A stretch of 25,109 nucleotides of DNA from a virus (IMGVR_UViG_3300020411_002758:1-25109); one strand, 5' to 3'. Shown: positions 6,777-15,265, numbered from the stretch's first letter. Translations and numbers: made by a program. The notes: generated by a model not told the origin, from the letters alone.

Positions 6777-8582
6777 TTACTCTAATCTACTAATATTAGA
6801 TTCTTTTATAACTTCGACCTTCTCCAATAAAGGATGGGTCCAACCGTGGGATACTATATAAGTATTGAGCCCTTCTTCTTCAAGCAGAACTTCTACTAAC
6901 TTCTCACGGCCTGTTTCATCTAACACATTAATAACTTCATCTAAGAATAAAACATTTAATCTACTCTTAGAAATACTACTCATTAGTTTTCGTATTGATA
7001 CTAATGTTGCAGTGTTTACTCTCGCTAGTTCTCCACTACTTAAAGCTAGAATGTCCACGCTTTTACCGTTGTCTGATAAGTCTACATTGAGTTTGTCGTT
7101 TTCTACAACAAAATTTAAATTAAACCTACCATCACTTAGCTCTGCTAAGTATTCATTGGTTAAGTCTTCAAAATCTTTAACTAAGTTTTCTAACTTATAG
7201 GCTATTAGGCCATTATTAGAAAATGCTCGTTTAAGTATTTCTAAGTTTGTGTGAACTTTTTCTTGCTTAGATAAGTCTTTCTCAAGTCCTTTAAGTTGTT
7301 CTGTAAACTCTTCGGTTTGTTCGAGGATGACTTGGATTCTTGTATTGTGTTTTTGTCTTTTTGAATTTTCATCAATAACCTCCTGTAGATTACTTCTAGC
7401 ACTTTTTACTTTATCCATGAGTATTTTTATATTGTCTTTCAACTCATTGGCATCTAATATATCTGATGGCAAAGTAAGGTCTACTCTGCCATACAGATCC
7501 TCAAAATCTCTTTGCATTTTTTGTTTACTCGTAATTATCGAGTTAGTCATTTTTATCTGCTCTATTTTTTGCTCAAGATTTTTTACCTCGCTTTCCGCCT
7601 TTTGGCTTCTTTCGTGGCTTTGGTTTTTTAGGTTTTGAATTACCGTATGGTTTACCTCCTGCTGGCATGTCGGGCACTCCTTTTTTAGACTACTTAAATG
7701 AGTAATCTCCTTGGCGGATTCTTGTATAATTCGCCTATTTATTCCTAGTTCAGACTGTAAATCATCATAGGACCTAATTCCTTTCTCTTCTTCTCCTTTA
7801 AGCGTAAAATCGTTAGGAGATATATCAGCAAGTAGTTCTCTGTATGTATTATTTTCTCGAATTTTTTTATTTTTTTCGGAAATATTTTCAAAATCTAGTC
7901 GTAACGAACGTATTTTCTTCTCATCTTCTTCCGAAATTTCTGGCAATTTTAACTCGGGAAGTATGTTGGTAGACTCTAATTTATTGTCTTCGAGCCATTT
8001 TTCAACAGTATCACACTTACTCTGAATACTTGTAATTTCATTACTGATTTCTTTGTCAATTTCTCGAAAAATATCATAATACTTACTGTATTCTTCTACT
8101 CCAAATAGATCCACTAAAAACTTTTTCCTATTAGCATCCGTAGCAGTTAAAAACTGTAAACTAGCAGTTGTATTTTGGTACACTAACTGAGAGAAGGTTT
8201 TAAAATCTAAACCTAAAATATCTTCCAGAGTTTTATATGTATTAGTTGCTGTGTGGCTAGAAATATCTTCTTTACCTTTAAACAGCTTTACCTTTATAGT
8301 ACCTCTACTACGTCTTACTTCGATTCTATATTTTTCTTTTTCCACAGAAAAATCAAGGAATATATTATATCCCTTATTAAATTCTCGATTCTGTATGTCA
8401 GCTTTCTTGATACCTTTTGAGTTCTTATTATATAATACCTCTTCAAGTATTAGAGGTATAGAAGACTTACCGGCACCATTTTTTCCTAAAAGCTGTGTTA
8501 AAGTAGTATTCTCTAAGTCTATTGAATTATTACTACCATAACTAAAACAATTATCCCAATGCAATTTCTTTAGAGTAATCAT
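6777..8582 (-). CDS. SbcC/Rad50/T4 gp46-like recombination ATPase
   Basis: The ATPase arm of a Mre11-Rad50-type nuclease that resects DNA ends for recombination-dependent replication. Domain order: Walker A GKNGAGKS (33-40); N-lobe with YQNTTASLQFL Q-loop region (about 130-150); coiled-coil arm about 165-460 broken by a zinc hook CPTC (303-306); ABC signature LSSGELARV (514-522); Walker B LNVLFLDEV (542-550); and switch histidine H579 (VSHG). Its 601 residues match T4 gp46 (short arm) rather than bacterial SbcC (about 1000). The start overlaps the SbcD-like gene by 32 bp, which fits a stoichiometric pair. All ATPase motifs are intact. Confidence 0.93.
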   Translation of the reverse strand: MITLKKLHWDNCFSYGSNNSIDLENTTLTQLLGKNGAGKSSIPLILEEVLYNKNSKGIKKADIQNREFNKGYNIFLDFSVEKEKYRIEVRRSRGTIKVKLFKGKEDISSHTATNTYKTLEDILGLDFKTFSQLVYQNTTASLQFLTATDANRKKFLVDLFGVEEYSKYYDIFREIDKEISNEITSIQSKCDTVEKWLEDNKLESTNILPELKLPEISEEDEKKIRSLRLDFENISEKNKKIRENNTYRELLADISPNDFTLKGEEEKGIRSYDDLQSELGINRRIIQESAKEITHLSSLKKECPTCQQEVNHTVIQNLKNQSHERSQKAESEVKNLEQKIEQIKMTNSIITSKQKMQRDFEDLYGRVDLTLPSDILDANELKDNIKILMDKVKSARSNLQEVIDENSKRQKHNTRIQVILEQTEEFTEQLKGLEKDLSKQEKVHTNLEILKRAFSNNGLIAYKLENLVKDFEDLTNEYLAELSDGRFNLNFVVENDKLNVDLSDNGKSVDILALSSGELARVNTATLVSIRKLMSSISKSRLNVLFLDEVINVLDETGREKLVEVLLEEEGLNTYIVSHGWTHPLLEKVEVIKESNISRLE

Positions 8583-9513
8583 GAAATGTACTTAATATAT
8601 CCTTTACTTTATTATCTTCTAGCTCTAGAATGTAGCTTAAATATTCTACTAATTCTTCCTCTATTGTCATTTCTTTGTCTAATACTAGAGCTGTTTCTGT
8701 TTTTCTTTTAATAACTTTCTTATCCAACAGGTCAGAGTTAGCAACGTTTGATAGCTCTGCTATATCTCCTTCTATCTCATAGATTGTATGGTCAAACTCT
8801 GTTGGAACCATCTCTTTTTCGCTTGACACAGTTTTTCTTAATAACTGTGGTAAATCATCGAATTTATACCACTTCCAACTAATAGCAGCGTCCAGTTCGA
8901 TAATTATGTATCCTGTTTCTACTTTATTCCTGTGAAACTGAGTTGTCATAGGACTTCCAGGATACACTATATTTAATTGTGTATTTGTATGACTATGTAA
9001 GTCACCTGCAAATATCACAGGAAAAGGTTCAAATCTTTTTAAATCTACCTCAGGTGTAACATGAGGTGGGATAGCTCCCCTAACATGAGTAAATAACGGT
9101 TGCCTAATATTGAAATCCTTTGCATGCCATTTACCATGTAATTCACAGTAGGGGAGTATCCCGAAATGATCTTCAGTATAGTTAGAAACTATAACCTCTA
9201 TTAACGGATTCACCTCCTTAGATGCTTTTTTCAATTGTGTTAGAAAAGTTTGATGTTTTTTAGTGGCTTCATGATTCCCGTCGTATATAAGGGTACGCAC
9301 CCCCACGCCACTGATGAACTCAAAATATAGCTCTAACTCTGTCATGGAAGGAATCCGATCAAACAGATCCCCTCCGATGACATGAAGATCAACACTTTTT
9401 TCTAGTTTATGTATCTTTTCAAAGAACATAGTATATCGTTCACGCGCCCACTCCTCCGGCACGTTTTTCTGACCAATTTTTAAGTGCCAGTCGGCGGTAA
9501 ACAATATTTTCAT
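8551..9513 (-). CDS. SbcD/Mre11/T4 gp47-like nuclease subunit
   Basis: The metallophosphatase nuclease partner of the SbcC-like ATPase. Phosphodiesterase motifs appear in order: DWH at 8-10 after a hydrophobic strand, GGDLFD at 47-52, DGNHE at 78-82, then FTHVRG and AGDLHSH around residues 140-175. These residues hold two Mn ions for exo/endonuclease activity. The C-terminal part (about 215-320) is the capping and ATPase-binding region. At 320 residues it is the length of T4 gp47. It starts at the stop of the ssDNA-binding protein gene (TAATG overlap) and overlaps the SbcC gene by 32 bp. Confidence 0.93.
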   Translation of the reverse strand: MKILFTADWHLKIGQKNVPEEWARERYTMFFEKIHKLEKSVDLHVIGGDLFDRIPSMTELELYFEFISGVGVRTLIYDGNHEATKKHQTFLTQLKKASKEVNPLIEVIVSNYTEDHFGILPYCELHGKWHAKDFNIRQPLFTHVRGAIPPHVTPEVDLKRFEPFPVIFAGDLHSHTNTQLNIVYPGSPMTTQFHRNKVETGYIIIELDAAISWKWYKFDDLPQLLRKTVSSEKEMVPTEFDHTIYEIEGDIAELSNVANSDLLDKKVIKRKTETALVLDKEMTIEEELVEYLSYILELEDNKVKDILSTFHDYSKEIALG

Positions 9514-10142
9514 TAGTAAGGTAAGTCCTCTAGTTCTTCTTCTACGTCCTCAGGAACTTCTGCAGAACCTCTACTGACTCCTTCTAAGAAGTCTTTTTGA
9601 GATTCTGGAGTAGGTCTAGGAAGAAGCTCCTCCATAGACTTTAGTCCTTCGACTAGTTTTTGTTCGTCTTTGTCTAAAGCACGAACTTTACATTTGAGAG
9701 TTTGTAACTGATACTCAACATTATAAACGTTAGGGCCAGTCTTAACTCGTTTGAATTTTACATCCCATCCAGTTTCTGGATCTGTGGGATCACCGAGGTC
9801 TTCTGCTGCAAGCATGACTTGCTCAAGAAGTTTCTTTTTAAGATTAAGAATCTTAACCTCGCCATTGTGAATACACTGAATGGCATATGCCCATCCACAC
9901 TTTTTCTCCGGATGGTACTTTCGTACCCAATCAGTTTCTACATTATCGAAAGTCTCAGAGTCTCGATTAAATGCTAAACACTCCATAGGAATGTTCTTAT
10001 TGTTCTCACCTTGTACCCAGTATACATAACGAGGAAGAATATCCCCAACTAAACGTACACTGTTATCTCCATCCACATACTGGTATTGTACCAATGAGGA
10101 TTTTTGTGCAGAACCTTTTGCGTCTCCAAATTTTAACGCCAT
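9513..10142 (-). CDS. Putative single-stranded DNA-binding protein (gp32 role)
   Basis: The start is the ATG giving MALKFGDAKG, because AAGGAG lies 7 nt upstream; a longer frame to 10187 has no ribosome site and would overlap the previous gene. The 209-residue protein has a basic N-terminus and a central beta-rich aromatic region (NSVRLVGDILPRYVYWV, then CGWAYAIQCI), which suits an OB-type fold. Its C-terminal tail is Glu/Asp-rich and ends in DLPY. An acidic tail after an aromatic, basic core is the standard design of phage SSBs. The context (UvsW-like helicase upstream, SbcCD downstream) agrees. I see no clear Cys4/His zinc site like that of T4 gp32. The family call rests on layout and on resemblance to marine phage SSBs that I recall; not proven. 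Confidence 0.7.
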   Translation of the reverse strand: MALKFGDAKGSAQKSSLVQYQYVDGDNSVRLVGDILPRYVYWVQGENNKNIPMECLAFNRDSETFDNVETDWVRKYHPEKKCGWAYAIQCIHNGEVKILNLKKKLLEQVMLAAEDLGDPTDPETGWDVKFKRVKTGPNVYNVEYQLQTLKCKVRALDKDEQKLVEGLKSMEELLPRPTPESQKDFLEGVSRGSAEVPEDVEEELEDLPY

Positions 10143-10143
10143 A

Positions 10144-10536
10144 TTATTTTCTCCTTGCGTCTTCATACTTAAAGTGGATGTTTCCATCCTCTAAAGTAAG
10201 TAGTCTGTTGTTGTTAATTGCGTCTTCCTCTATATTAGTATAAAGGAAGTCTAGTGTTGTACTACCTTCATGGATATACTTAGCATAACTACGACGACTT
10301 GCTAAAGAAAAATATTGCATAATCTCAGAAGTCGTGTAGTTTTTGTATTCATAAAAGATAGGTGCAGCGTTTACTAAAAAAGAATCACCTTCATAGTTCT
10401 TGCTTATGTAACGATACAAAGGATCTTTCCTATTACTAGGAACAACCTTGAAAGTTAACCATCGCATAATTACAAAGATATCTCTTTTGTTACCTGCTGT
10501 ATCTTTTACGATCTTTTTCCAATTAAATAGTACCAT
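10144..10536 (-). CDS. Hypothetical protein between UvsW-like helicase and SSB, 130 aa
   Basis: Not recognised. The N-terminal part is basic (FNWKKIVKDTAGNKRDIF), followed by MRWLTFKVVP and an aromatic-rich middle; the end is charged (DARRK). There is no membrane segment. It ends 2 nt before the SSB start and overlaps that gene's ribosome site. The ATG lies only 3 nt past the -10 box of the promoter at 10539-10567, so a transcript from that promoter would begin inside this frame. Either the gene is mainly read from upstream transcripts, or translation starts further in; Met24 at 10467 is the first in-frame ATG but has no good ribosome site. The coding call is sound; the start is uncertain. 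Confidence 0.72.
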   Translation of the reverse strand: MVLFNWKKIVKDTAGNKRDIFVIMRWLTFKVVPSNRKDPLYRYISKNYEGDSFLVNAAPIFYEYKNYTTSEIMQYFSLASRRSYAKYIHEGSTTLDFLYTNIEEDAINNNRLLTLEDGNIHFKYEDARRK

Positions 10537-10538
10537 AT

Positions 10539-10567
10539 ATTATATCAAAGTGGGCAGGAAATGTCAA
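10539..10567 (-). promoter_or_regulatory. Sigma-70 promoter before the SSB/SbcCD/RNR operon
   Basis: Minus strand: TTGACA (10562-10567), a 17-bp spacer ending in TTTGA, and TATAAT (10539-10544), which is full consensus. The upstream flank ATAGTTC is shared with the promoters at 21004 and 22089. It lies in the 42-bp gap after the UvsW-like gene. The ATG of the next gene starts only 3 nt past the -10. Confidence 0.88.
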
Positions 10568-10578
10568 GAACTATTTTT

Positions 10579-11859
10579 CTATATGTTTTTGATTTCATAT
10601 CCCTGCTTCATGTAGTATCCTGTACGATTATTCGCTTGCTTTCTAGCGGTATTACCTTTTAGGTTAATATCTATAATTACAGGGTCTTTCTTTCCTTCTT
10701 TAATTCTTATAACTCGGCCTATTAACTGAGTTAATAAAGGATCATTGTTTACAGGAGTACCAAGTACAAGACAACTTAATGCGTCCAAAGATACTCCCTC
10801 TGAAAATATTGATTGTGTGCCAAATAATACATTTTTATCTTTATTGATTTCTTCCATCATAGCAGGTCTTTCTTCGTGTGGAGTTTCTCCTGTAATCACA
10901 ATAGCACTGTCTCCTACAAGCTTTGCACATTTTTTTAAAAATTCTACTCTATCTCCTACCACTAAAACTTTATGCCCCTTTGCTGCGTAGGTTGCTGCTA
11001 TAATAGCTACTTCGTGTTGATACTCCTCATTATAAGCTAGATGATTTATCTTTTTTGCCCATGGAGTTCCCCCTCCATCTAAGAAACGTATACTAGAATG
11101 AATTACGTGAATCTTAGGTGGCATATAATTTTCTTTAGGAGGAAAGTAAACTGTAGGGCTAAAATAATCTCTAAACACTACATGTTTTCCGTCTTTTCTC
11201 TCAATCGTTCCTGACAGGCCAATCTTATATCGTGCACGACATTTATCAATAATTTTTCTAAACGTCGGGGAGGATACATGGTGCATCTCATCGAGTATAA
11301 CTGTCCCAAATTCATTTATTATGTCGGGCACTCTCCTTGTGAGTGTTTGTACATTACCTATGACGATTGGACCTGTTAGGTCGAACTTTCCACTACCTAT
11401 TATGGCAGGTTTAATTCCAAATACTTTTTCTACTTCACGTTCCCACTGACTTCTTAGTGCTACAGTATGAACAATTACTAATGTTTTCTGTTTAAGTTTG
11501 CTAGCGATAGCTAAACCTGTAAATGTCTTACCCCAACTGACCCAAGCGTTGATTATACAACTGTCTTCCACTGCTTCATAGACTTCTTTCTGACTCGCAC
11601 GTAATTCATAACGAAATTCTGGGAAGTCCATCGGCGCAAGCTTGCGTTTATCGCTTATTTCATACCCCTCAGGTACTAAATCGAATCGACCAGACGGAAC
11701 TGTTATCGTACCTTGCTTAACTATGCCCATATTTTTAATAATCGTAGGCGGATCAAGAGGATTATACGATGGTATAGAGTATGTCAACTCTTTATCGATA
11801 ATCCCTTGAGTGGCAGGATCTATGTTCATGTAAATTTTATCAGATACTACTGCTTTCAC
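10579..11859 (-). CDS. UvsW-like superfamily 2 DNA helicase
   Basis: Remodels branched DNA: fork regression, D-loop removal and the switch to recombination-dependent replication in T4. SF2 motifs: Q-type lead ELRASQKEVYEA (85-96), motif I with GKT at 110-112, motif Ia LVIVHTVAL, motif II DEMHH (190-194), motif III SGT (216-218), motif V region SEGVSLDAL, motif VI QLIGRVIRI (378-386). Motif I is odd: AWVSWGKT replaces the usual PTGxGKT, though the catalytic GKT is kept. It has 426 residues (T4 UvsW about 500), with a short N-terminal region. The start is GTG (11857-11859), just after the previous gene's TAG; a good ribosome site is lacking, so translation is probably coupled. Confidence 0.9.
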   Translation of the reverse strand: MKAVVSDKIYMNIDPATQGIIDKELTYSIPSYNPLDPPTIIKNMGIVKQGTITVPSGRFDLVPEGYEISDKRKLAPMDFPEFRYELRASQKEVYEAVEDSCIINAWVSWGKTFTGLAIASKLKQKTLVIVHTVALRSQWEREVEKVFGIKPAIIGSGKFDLTGPIVIGNVQTLTRRVPDIINEFGTVILDEMHHVSSPTFRKIIDKCRARYKIGLSGTIERKDGKHVVFRDYFSPTVYFPPKENYMPPKIHVIHSSIRFLDGGGTPWAKKINHLAYNEEYQHEVAIIAATYAAKGHKVLVVGDRVEFLKKCAKLVGDSAIVITGETPHEERPAMMEEINKDKNVLFGTQSIFSEGVSLDALSCLVLGTPVNNDPLLTQLIGRVIRIKEGKKDPVIIDINLKGNTARKQANNRTGYYMKQGYEIKNI

Positions 11860-11861
11860 AA

Positions 11862-12434
11862 CTATCTCGTTATCCTTTGTTCATAACTAGCTTCTTTTTC
11901 TACCCACCAAGGCGGTTTTTCTCTTCCTTTCCACGAAGCAAAAGTAGCTTTATCTTTGTGATAAAATCTACGGTAAGCTGCTACTGCATCTTGGCCTTTG
12001 AGCTCGTCTGGCATAGCCTGAGCAAAAGGAGTGAGTCCATCTCTTGGTAAGCATAGTGGGTCTGGTAGCTTGAGTATGACACTATGCACTGATTTGTGGC
12101 TTTTTCCGTATCGGTATCCATACTCACTGTTGAGAGCCAATGCATAGCAGTATAACCACTCATAATTATCCAAGCTAGTACGACCCCAAATAGTGCAAGG
12201 GTGGTTATACATAGTTGGAAGGTATGGGAAATCTCGTTCTTCATTTTTCTTAGCCTCCTTCAACACAGCCCACTCTTCTGAAGTGAGCTTTCTCGGAATA
12301 TACCCTAAATACTTATCCACCCAATGATTAGTACACAGCATTTGTGCGGCTTCTAAAGGCATTTTAACAATGTGCTTATCTACATGATATTCGGCACATT
12401 TATCTATGTCTGTATCTAAAACAAATATATTCAT
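11862..12434 (-). CDS. Conserved phage protein of unknown function, 190 aa
   Basis: The N-terminus MNIFVLDTDIDKCAEYHVDK, followed by HIVKMPLEAAQML, is a distinctive conserved motif with Asp, Cys and several His that could bind metal or nucleic acid. The centre carries NHPCTIW and DNYEWLY, and the C-terminus carries AVAAYRRFYHKDKATFASW followed by basic residues and PPWW. I recall this pattern from many aquatic phages, where it is usually left as hypothetical; I have no verified function. It overlaps the preceding gene by 4 bp (ATGA) and is followed by the UvsW-like gene. The regularly placed His, Cys and Trp suggest an enzyme rather than a structural protein, but this is speculation. Confidence 0.82.
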   Translation of the reverse strand: MNIFVLDTDIDKCAEYHVDKHIVKMPLEAAQMLCTNHWVDKYLGYIPRKLTSEEWAVLKEAKKNEERDFPYLPTMYNHPCTIWGRTSLDNYEWLYCYALALNSEYGYRYGKSHKSVHSVILKLPDPLCLPRDGLTPFAQAMPDELKGQDAVAAYRRFYHKDKATFASWKGREKPPWWVEKEASYEQRITR

Positions 12435-12913
12435 ATCTTTCTTTTACTATCCTTTTTCCATTCCTCGGAAAACTCATAAAGTAACCAGGGGTAGTTCTTT
12501 TCATATAAAATACCCGCCCAACGCATAAGAGGACTAGGAGGTCTTGGTACTTCAAAAGGAAAATTAATATCCTCAATCCATACTAGACTTACTATATCCC
12601 TGTTTTGTACTTTATAAATAAGATGATACCTCAAGGGAACCATACGAGTTTTTTCATAACTAAAAACTTCTCCTTCAGAGTTTATAAACCTTTTAGAAGA
12701 AGATTTTAGTAATGAAGGAATATCATGTACTGCTTTTTTTAACGGATAAACGTTGGGATAAGGAGTCCTAAGTCTCCTCAGTCCCAACGTCTCTCCTTCG
12801 GTATTTTTATCGTCTAAACATTTTCCATCGGCGAAAAGAATCCCATCGATTTCTTCAATGTCAGCCTCTTGAGGCAAAACGTACAATGGAAATGTTAAGT
12901 CGGCTAATACCAT
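12431..12913 (-). CDS. Hypothetical protein downstream of DNA polymerase, 160 aa
   Basis: Not recognised. It is a soluble protein with a beta-rich middle (MVPLRYHLIYKVQNRDIVSLVWI) and a proline-rich stretch (EVPRPPSPLMRW) before a basic C-terminus ending in DSKRKI. The ATG is embedded in the stop region of the 32-residue membrane protein, so translation is probably coupled. Its end overlaps the 190-residue gene by 4 bp. It belongs to the primase-polymerase transcript, which suggests a role in DNA metabolism, but the sequence shows nothing specific. Confidence 0.78.
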   Translation of the reverse strand: MVLADLTFPLYVLPQEADIEEIDGILFADGKCLDDKNTEGETLGLRRLRTPYPNVYPLKKAVHDIPSLLKSSSKRFINSEGEVFSYEKTRMVPLRYHLIYKVQNRDIVSLVWIEDINFPFEVPRPPSPLMRWAGILYEKNYPWLLYEFSEEWKKDSKRKI

Positions 12914-13002
12914 CCATTCACTATATTAGCTATAATTATTATACAAGTGAATACGCCTAAGATTTCGTAAAACCACTTCCATCTAATTAACCATTTCTCC
13001 AT
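12904..13002 (-). CDS. Putative single-span membrane microprotein after DNA polymerase, 32 aa
   Basis: Read from the minus strand. An ATG at 13000-13002 in the last codons of the polymerase gene, in another frame, opens 32 codons ending in a TAG that overlaps the next gene's start. The peptide has a basic, Trp-rich amphipathic start (MEKWLIRWKWFYE), a hydrophobic helix (ILGVFTCIIIIANIV) and ends NGWY. The space between polymerase and next gene is otherwise unexplained, and the overlaps at both ends are typical of this operon. A GGAAAG about 12 nt upstream is a weak ribosome site. Its end, NIVNGWY, recalls NIVHNW at the end of the 54-aa protein between nrdA and nrdB. Confidence 0.55.
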   Translation of the reverse strand: MEKWLIRWKWFYEILGVFTCIIIIANIVNGWY

Positions 13003-15265
13003 ATTGTTTCTCGAACTTTCCAAAGCTGTAATCTTCTCCTACATCGAAGTCACAGCCTACAGGGGCTCCTTCTATCACACAACCTTCACGGGGTTTTTGA
13101 ACGAAGTATTTTAATTTTTCGCAGTAGTACTCAACTTCTGCGTCGGGTACTTCTGCGAGTATCGAGTCGTGTACAAGGGCAAAGATTCTACTCTTTAACC
13201 CAAAGTTTTTAATATGAGTATTCATATCAATAGCGCCAAGTAAATTAATATCACTAGCAGTAGATTGTACTAAGAAATTAATACCGGAGCGCACTTCATG
13301 AGAAGCAACTCCTTTATCACTACTAAAAACATTAGGGAGCCTGCGCTTTCTTCCAAAAATAGAATAGATATAACCATTCTTAGAAATCTCTAGTTTTTTG
13401 TCCTCTAGCCACTTCTTTAGTTTAGAAAACTCTCCGAAGTAATCGTTAATTACTTCCTGAGCTTCTGAAATAGAAAAGTATGTACCAGAGTCTTTAGTTA
13501 CTTGAGCAGAAATCTTACTAGGACCTGCTCCATACATAATACCAAAAGTAACAGCTTTTGCTGCTTGTCTTTTAACAGAGTAATACTCTGCAACTTCTTC
13601 CACTTCACAAGGAAGATGAAATACAGTTTTAGCAATGGTACTATGAAAGTTTCCTCCTTGACGGAACACATCTTGTAATTTTTTATCCTTAGCAAGAACT
13701 GCTGCTACATACACCTCGGCAGTGGTCAAATCCATTGCAACAATCTGATGGCCTTCTTTGGCCTTGATACACCCCTTGACAATAGGATTGTCACGAGGAA
13801 TTTGTTGCATATTTAGTTTGCCGGAGCTGCTGAGACGACCAGAAGTAGTGCCGTGCAGATTAAAATTAGTACGGAGATGGCTGTCCCTATCCAACTGCGG
13901 GATGATTTTATCAAGGTATGTATTCTTAATCTTGCTCTTCTGACGAATATCAAGAATGAATTTGGGAACCTCATGGTCTTCTCCTAGTTGTTGAAGCACT
14001 TCCGCATCTGTAGAATGTGCTCCTGTACCGGTCTTCTTTCCTGTAGGATTTAGACCGATAAAATCGAACAGTAACTTTCGTAATTGAACGGTACTGTTCG
14101 GATTGAATTCCTTGTCTTGAAATCTTTCAAACTCTTTAACTTCTTTGAATTTGTACAGTTCAAGCTCTGCATTACGTATATCATTCTCCATTAACTCTTG
14201 AGCTACCTCAAGGCGTTTTCTATCGAACGGCACACCAGAGTCTTGAACGTCTTTTAAGAATTGCATACCAGGAACTAGAATTTGACGATAGACTCTTCTA
14301 ATCAAAGGGTCTTTGTCAAGCTCTTCTTTAAAATGTTTGAAGATACGAAGAGTTACAACTGCATCCATAGAAGCATAAACTTGTATCAAATCAAACGGTA
14401 TCATTTCAAAGGTAAAGTCTCCTTTAAGGAGGCCATTCCTTCTACAATAGTCATCTATGAACTCATACATAGGCTTTTCATAATCTCCATAGGGAGTATG
14501 TTTAATAGCCAATCCTTTAAGTCCATGATTTCCAGGCACTTCGTTTAGCATATATGACATAAGCATTGTATCATCTATTCTAGGAAATTCAAAGTTAAAA
14601 TGATACTCAAGCATTGCTAAGTCGAACTTAGCATTGTGCATAATAACACTCTTCTCAATAAAGAGTTTCTGCATTAGGCTAGTTACTTCGTCGTCTATAC
14701 AATCAGTACTAATATATACTCCTGTATCTTCTTCATACGCCATACTAATCCCAAGAATATAGCCGTCCCGAGGATACAACCCTGTAGTCTCTGTGTCAAC
14801 TGCAACATGGGTAGTATTACTATCAAGGGCTTTTTGAACCCACTCAAGAGCTTCTTGAGTGTCAGTAATACCATAAAACTTAGACTCATCTATTTTCACG
14901 TTAGTCAACTCGCCAGAGATGTAAGCTTTTAACTTAGACACTGCATCATCCCAAGTATCTTTAGACTCAGGCTTAAAAGCGAGCATGCCTGGGTTAATTA
15001 CAGGAATAAATTTATCTGAGATAAGTCTACCACAATGTTCTGTAATAGATCTTTCTTTGGTAAAATGTTGAAGTGCTTCAGACCCTACTAGTATTATAAA
15101 GTCATAAGCATCAATGTCAATATCTATATCAACATCACGCTTAAGAATCTTTTTCTTAGTTCTATCTGAACATAAAGCAAACCGATCAAATTGAAAATCA
15201 TTCTCGAAATGACGAATAAAATCGGTTTTACTTTCTACTTTTTCAACAAGTGCTACATTAGCCAT
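12983..15265 (-). CDS. polA: DNA polymerase I, family A, with 3'-5' exonuclease
   Basis: The replicative polymerase, 760 residues. An N-terminal region (1-130) without motifs precedes the proofreading exonuclease: D157/E159 (DTET), N211-D215 (NAKFD), Y297-D301. Polymerase motif A is DLTTAEVYV with D512 and E517, motif B is KRQAAKAVTFGIMYG (K570, F574, Y578), and motif C is VHDS (H699, D700). Motif A departs from the textbook DYSQIELR, and motif C has Ser where Glu is usual; the metal aspartates remain. F574 aligns with E. coli Phe762, the state reported to go with lytic rather than temperate marine phages. There is no 5' nuclease domain; that function lies at 5490-6329. It overlaps the primase by 8 bp. 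Confidence 0.96.
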   Translation of the reverse strand: MANVALVEKVESKTDFIRHFENDFQFDRFALCSDRTKKKILKRDVDIDIDIDAYDFIILVGSEALQHFTKERSITEHCGRLISDKFIPVINPGMLAFKPESKDTWDDAVSKLKAYISGELTNVKIDESKFYGITDTQEALEWVQKALDSNTTHVAVDTETTGLYPRDGYILGISMAYEEDTGVYISTDCIDDEVTSLMQKLFIEKSVIMHNAKFDLAMLEYHFNFEFPRIDDTMLMSYMLNEVPGNHGLKGLAIKHTPYGDYEKPMYEFIDDYCRRNGLLKGDFTFEMIPFDLIQVYASMDAVVTLRIFKHFKEELDKDPLIRRVYRQILVPGMQFLKDVQDSGVPFDRKRLEVAQELMENDIRNAELELYKFKEVKEFERFQDKEFNPNSTVQLRKLLFDFIGLNPTGKKTGTGAHSTDAEVLQQLGEDHEVPKFILDIRQKSKIKNTYLDKIIPQLDRDSHLRTNFNLHGTTSGRLSSSGKLNMQQIPRDNPIVKGCIKAKEGHQIVAMDLTTAEVYVAAVLAKDKKLQDVFRQGGNFHSTIAKTVFHLPCEVEEVAEYYSVKRQAAKAVTFGIMYGAGPSKISAQVTKDSGTYFSISEAQEVINDYFGEFSKLKKWLEDKKLEISKNGYIYSIFGRKRRLPNVFSSDKGVASHEVRSGINFLVQSTASDINLLGAIDMNTHIKNFGLKSRIFALVHDSILAEVPDAEVEYYCEKLKYFVQKPREGCVIEGAPVGCDFDVGEDYSFGKFEKQYGEMVN

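Noticed and set aside
9513-10187. Longer SSB frame starting METSTLSMKTQ
   Set aside because: No ribosome site and overlap with the preceding gene; AAGGAG points to the internal ATG at 10142.
11981-12244. Hydrophobic 87-aa frame inside the 190-aa gene
   Set aside because: Same-strand shadow in another frame without ribosome site; the larger gene has coherent conserved-looking motifs.
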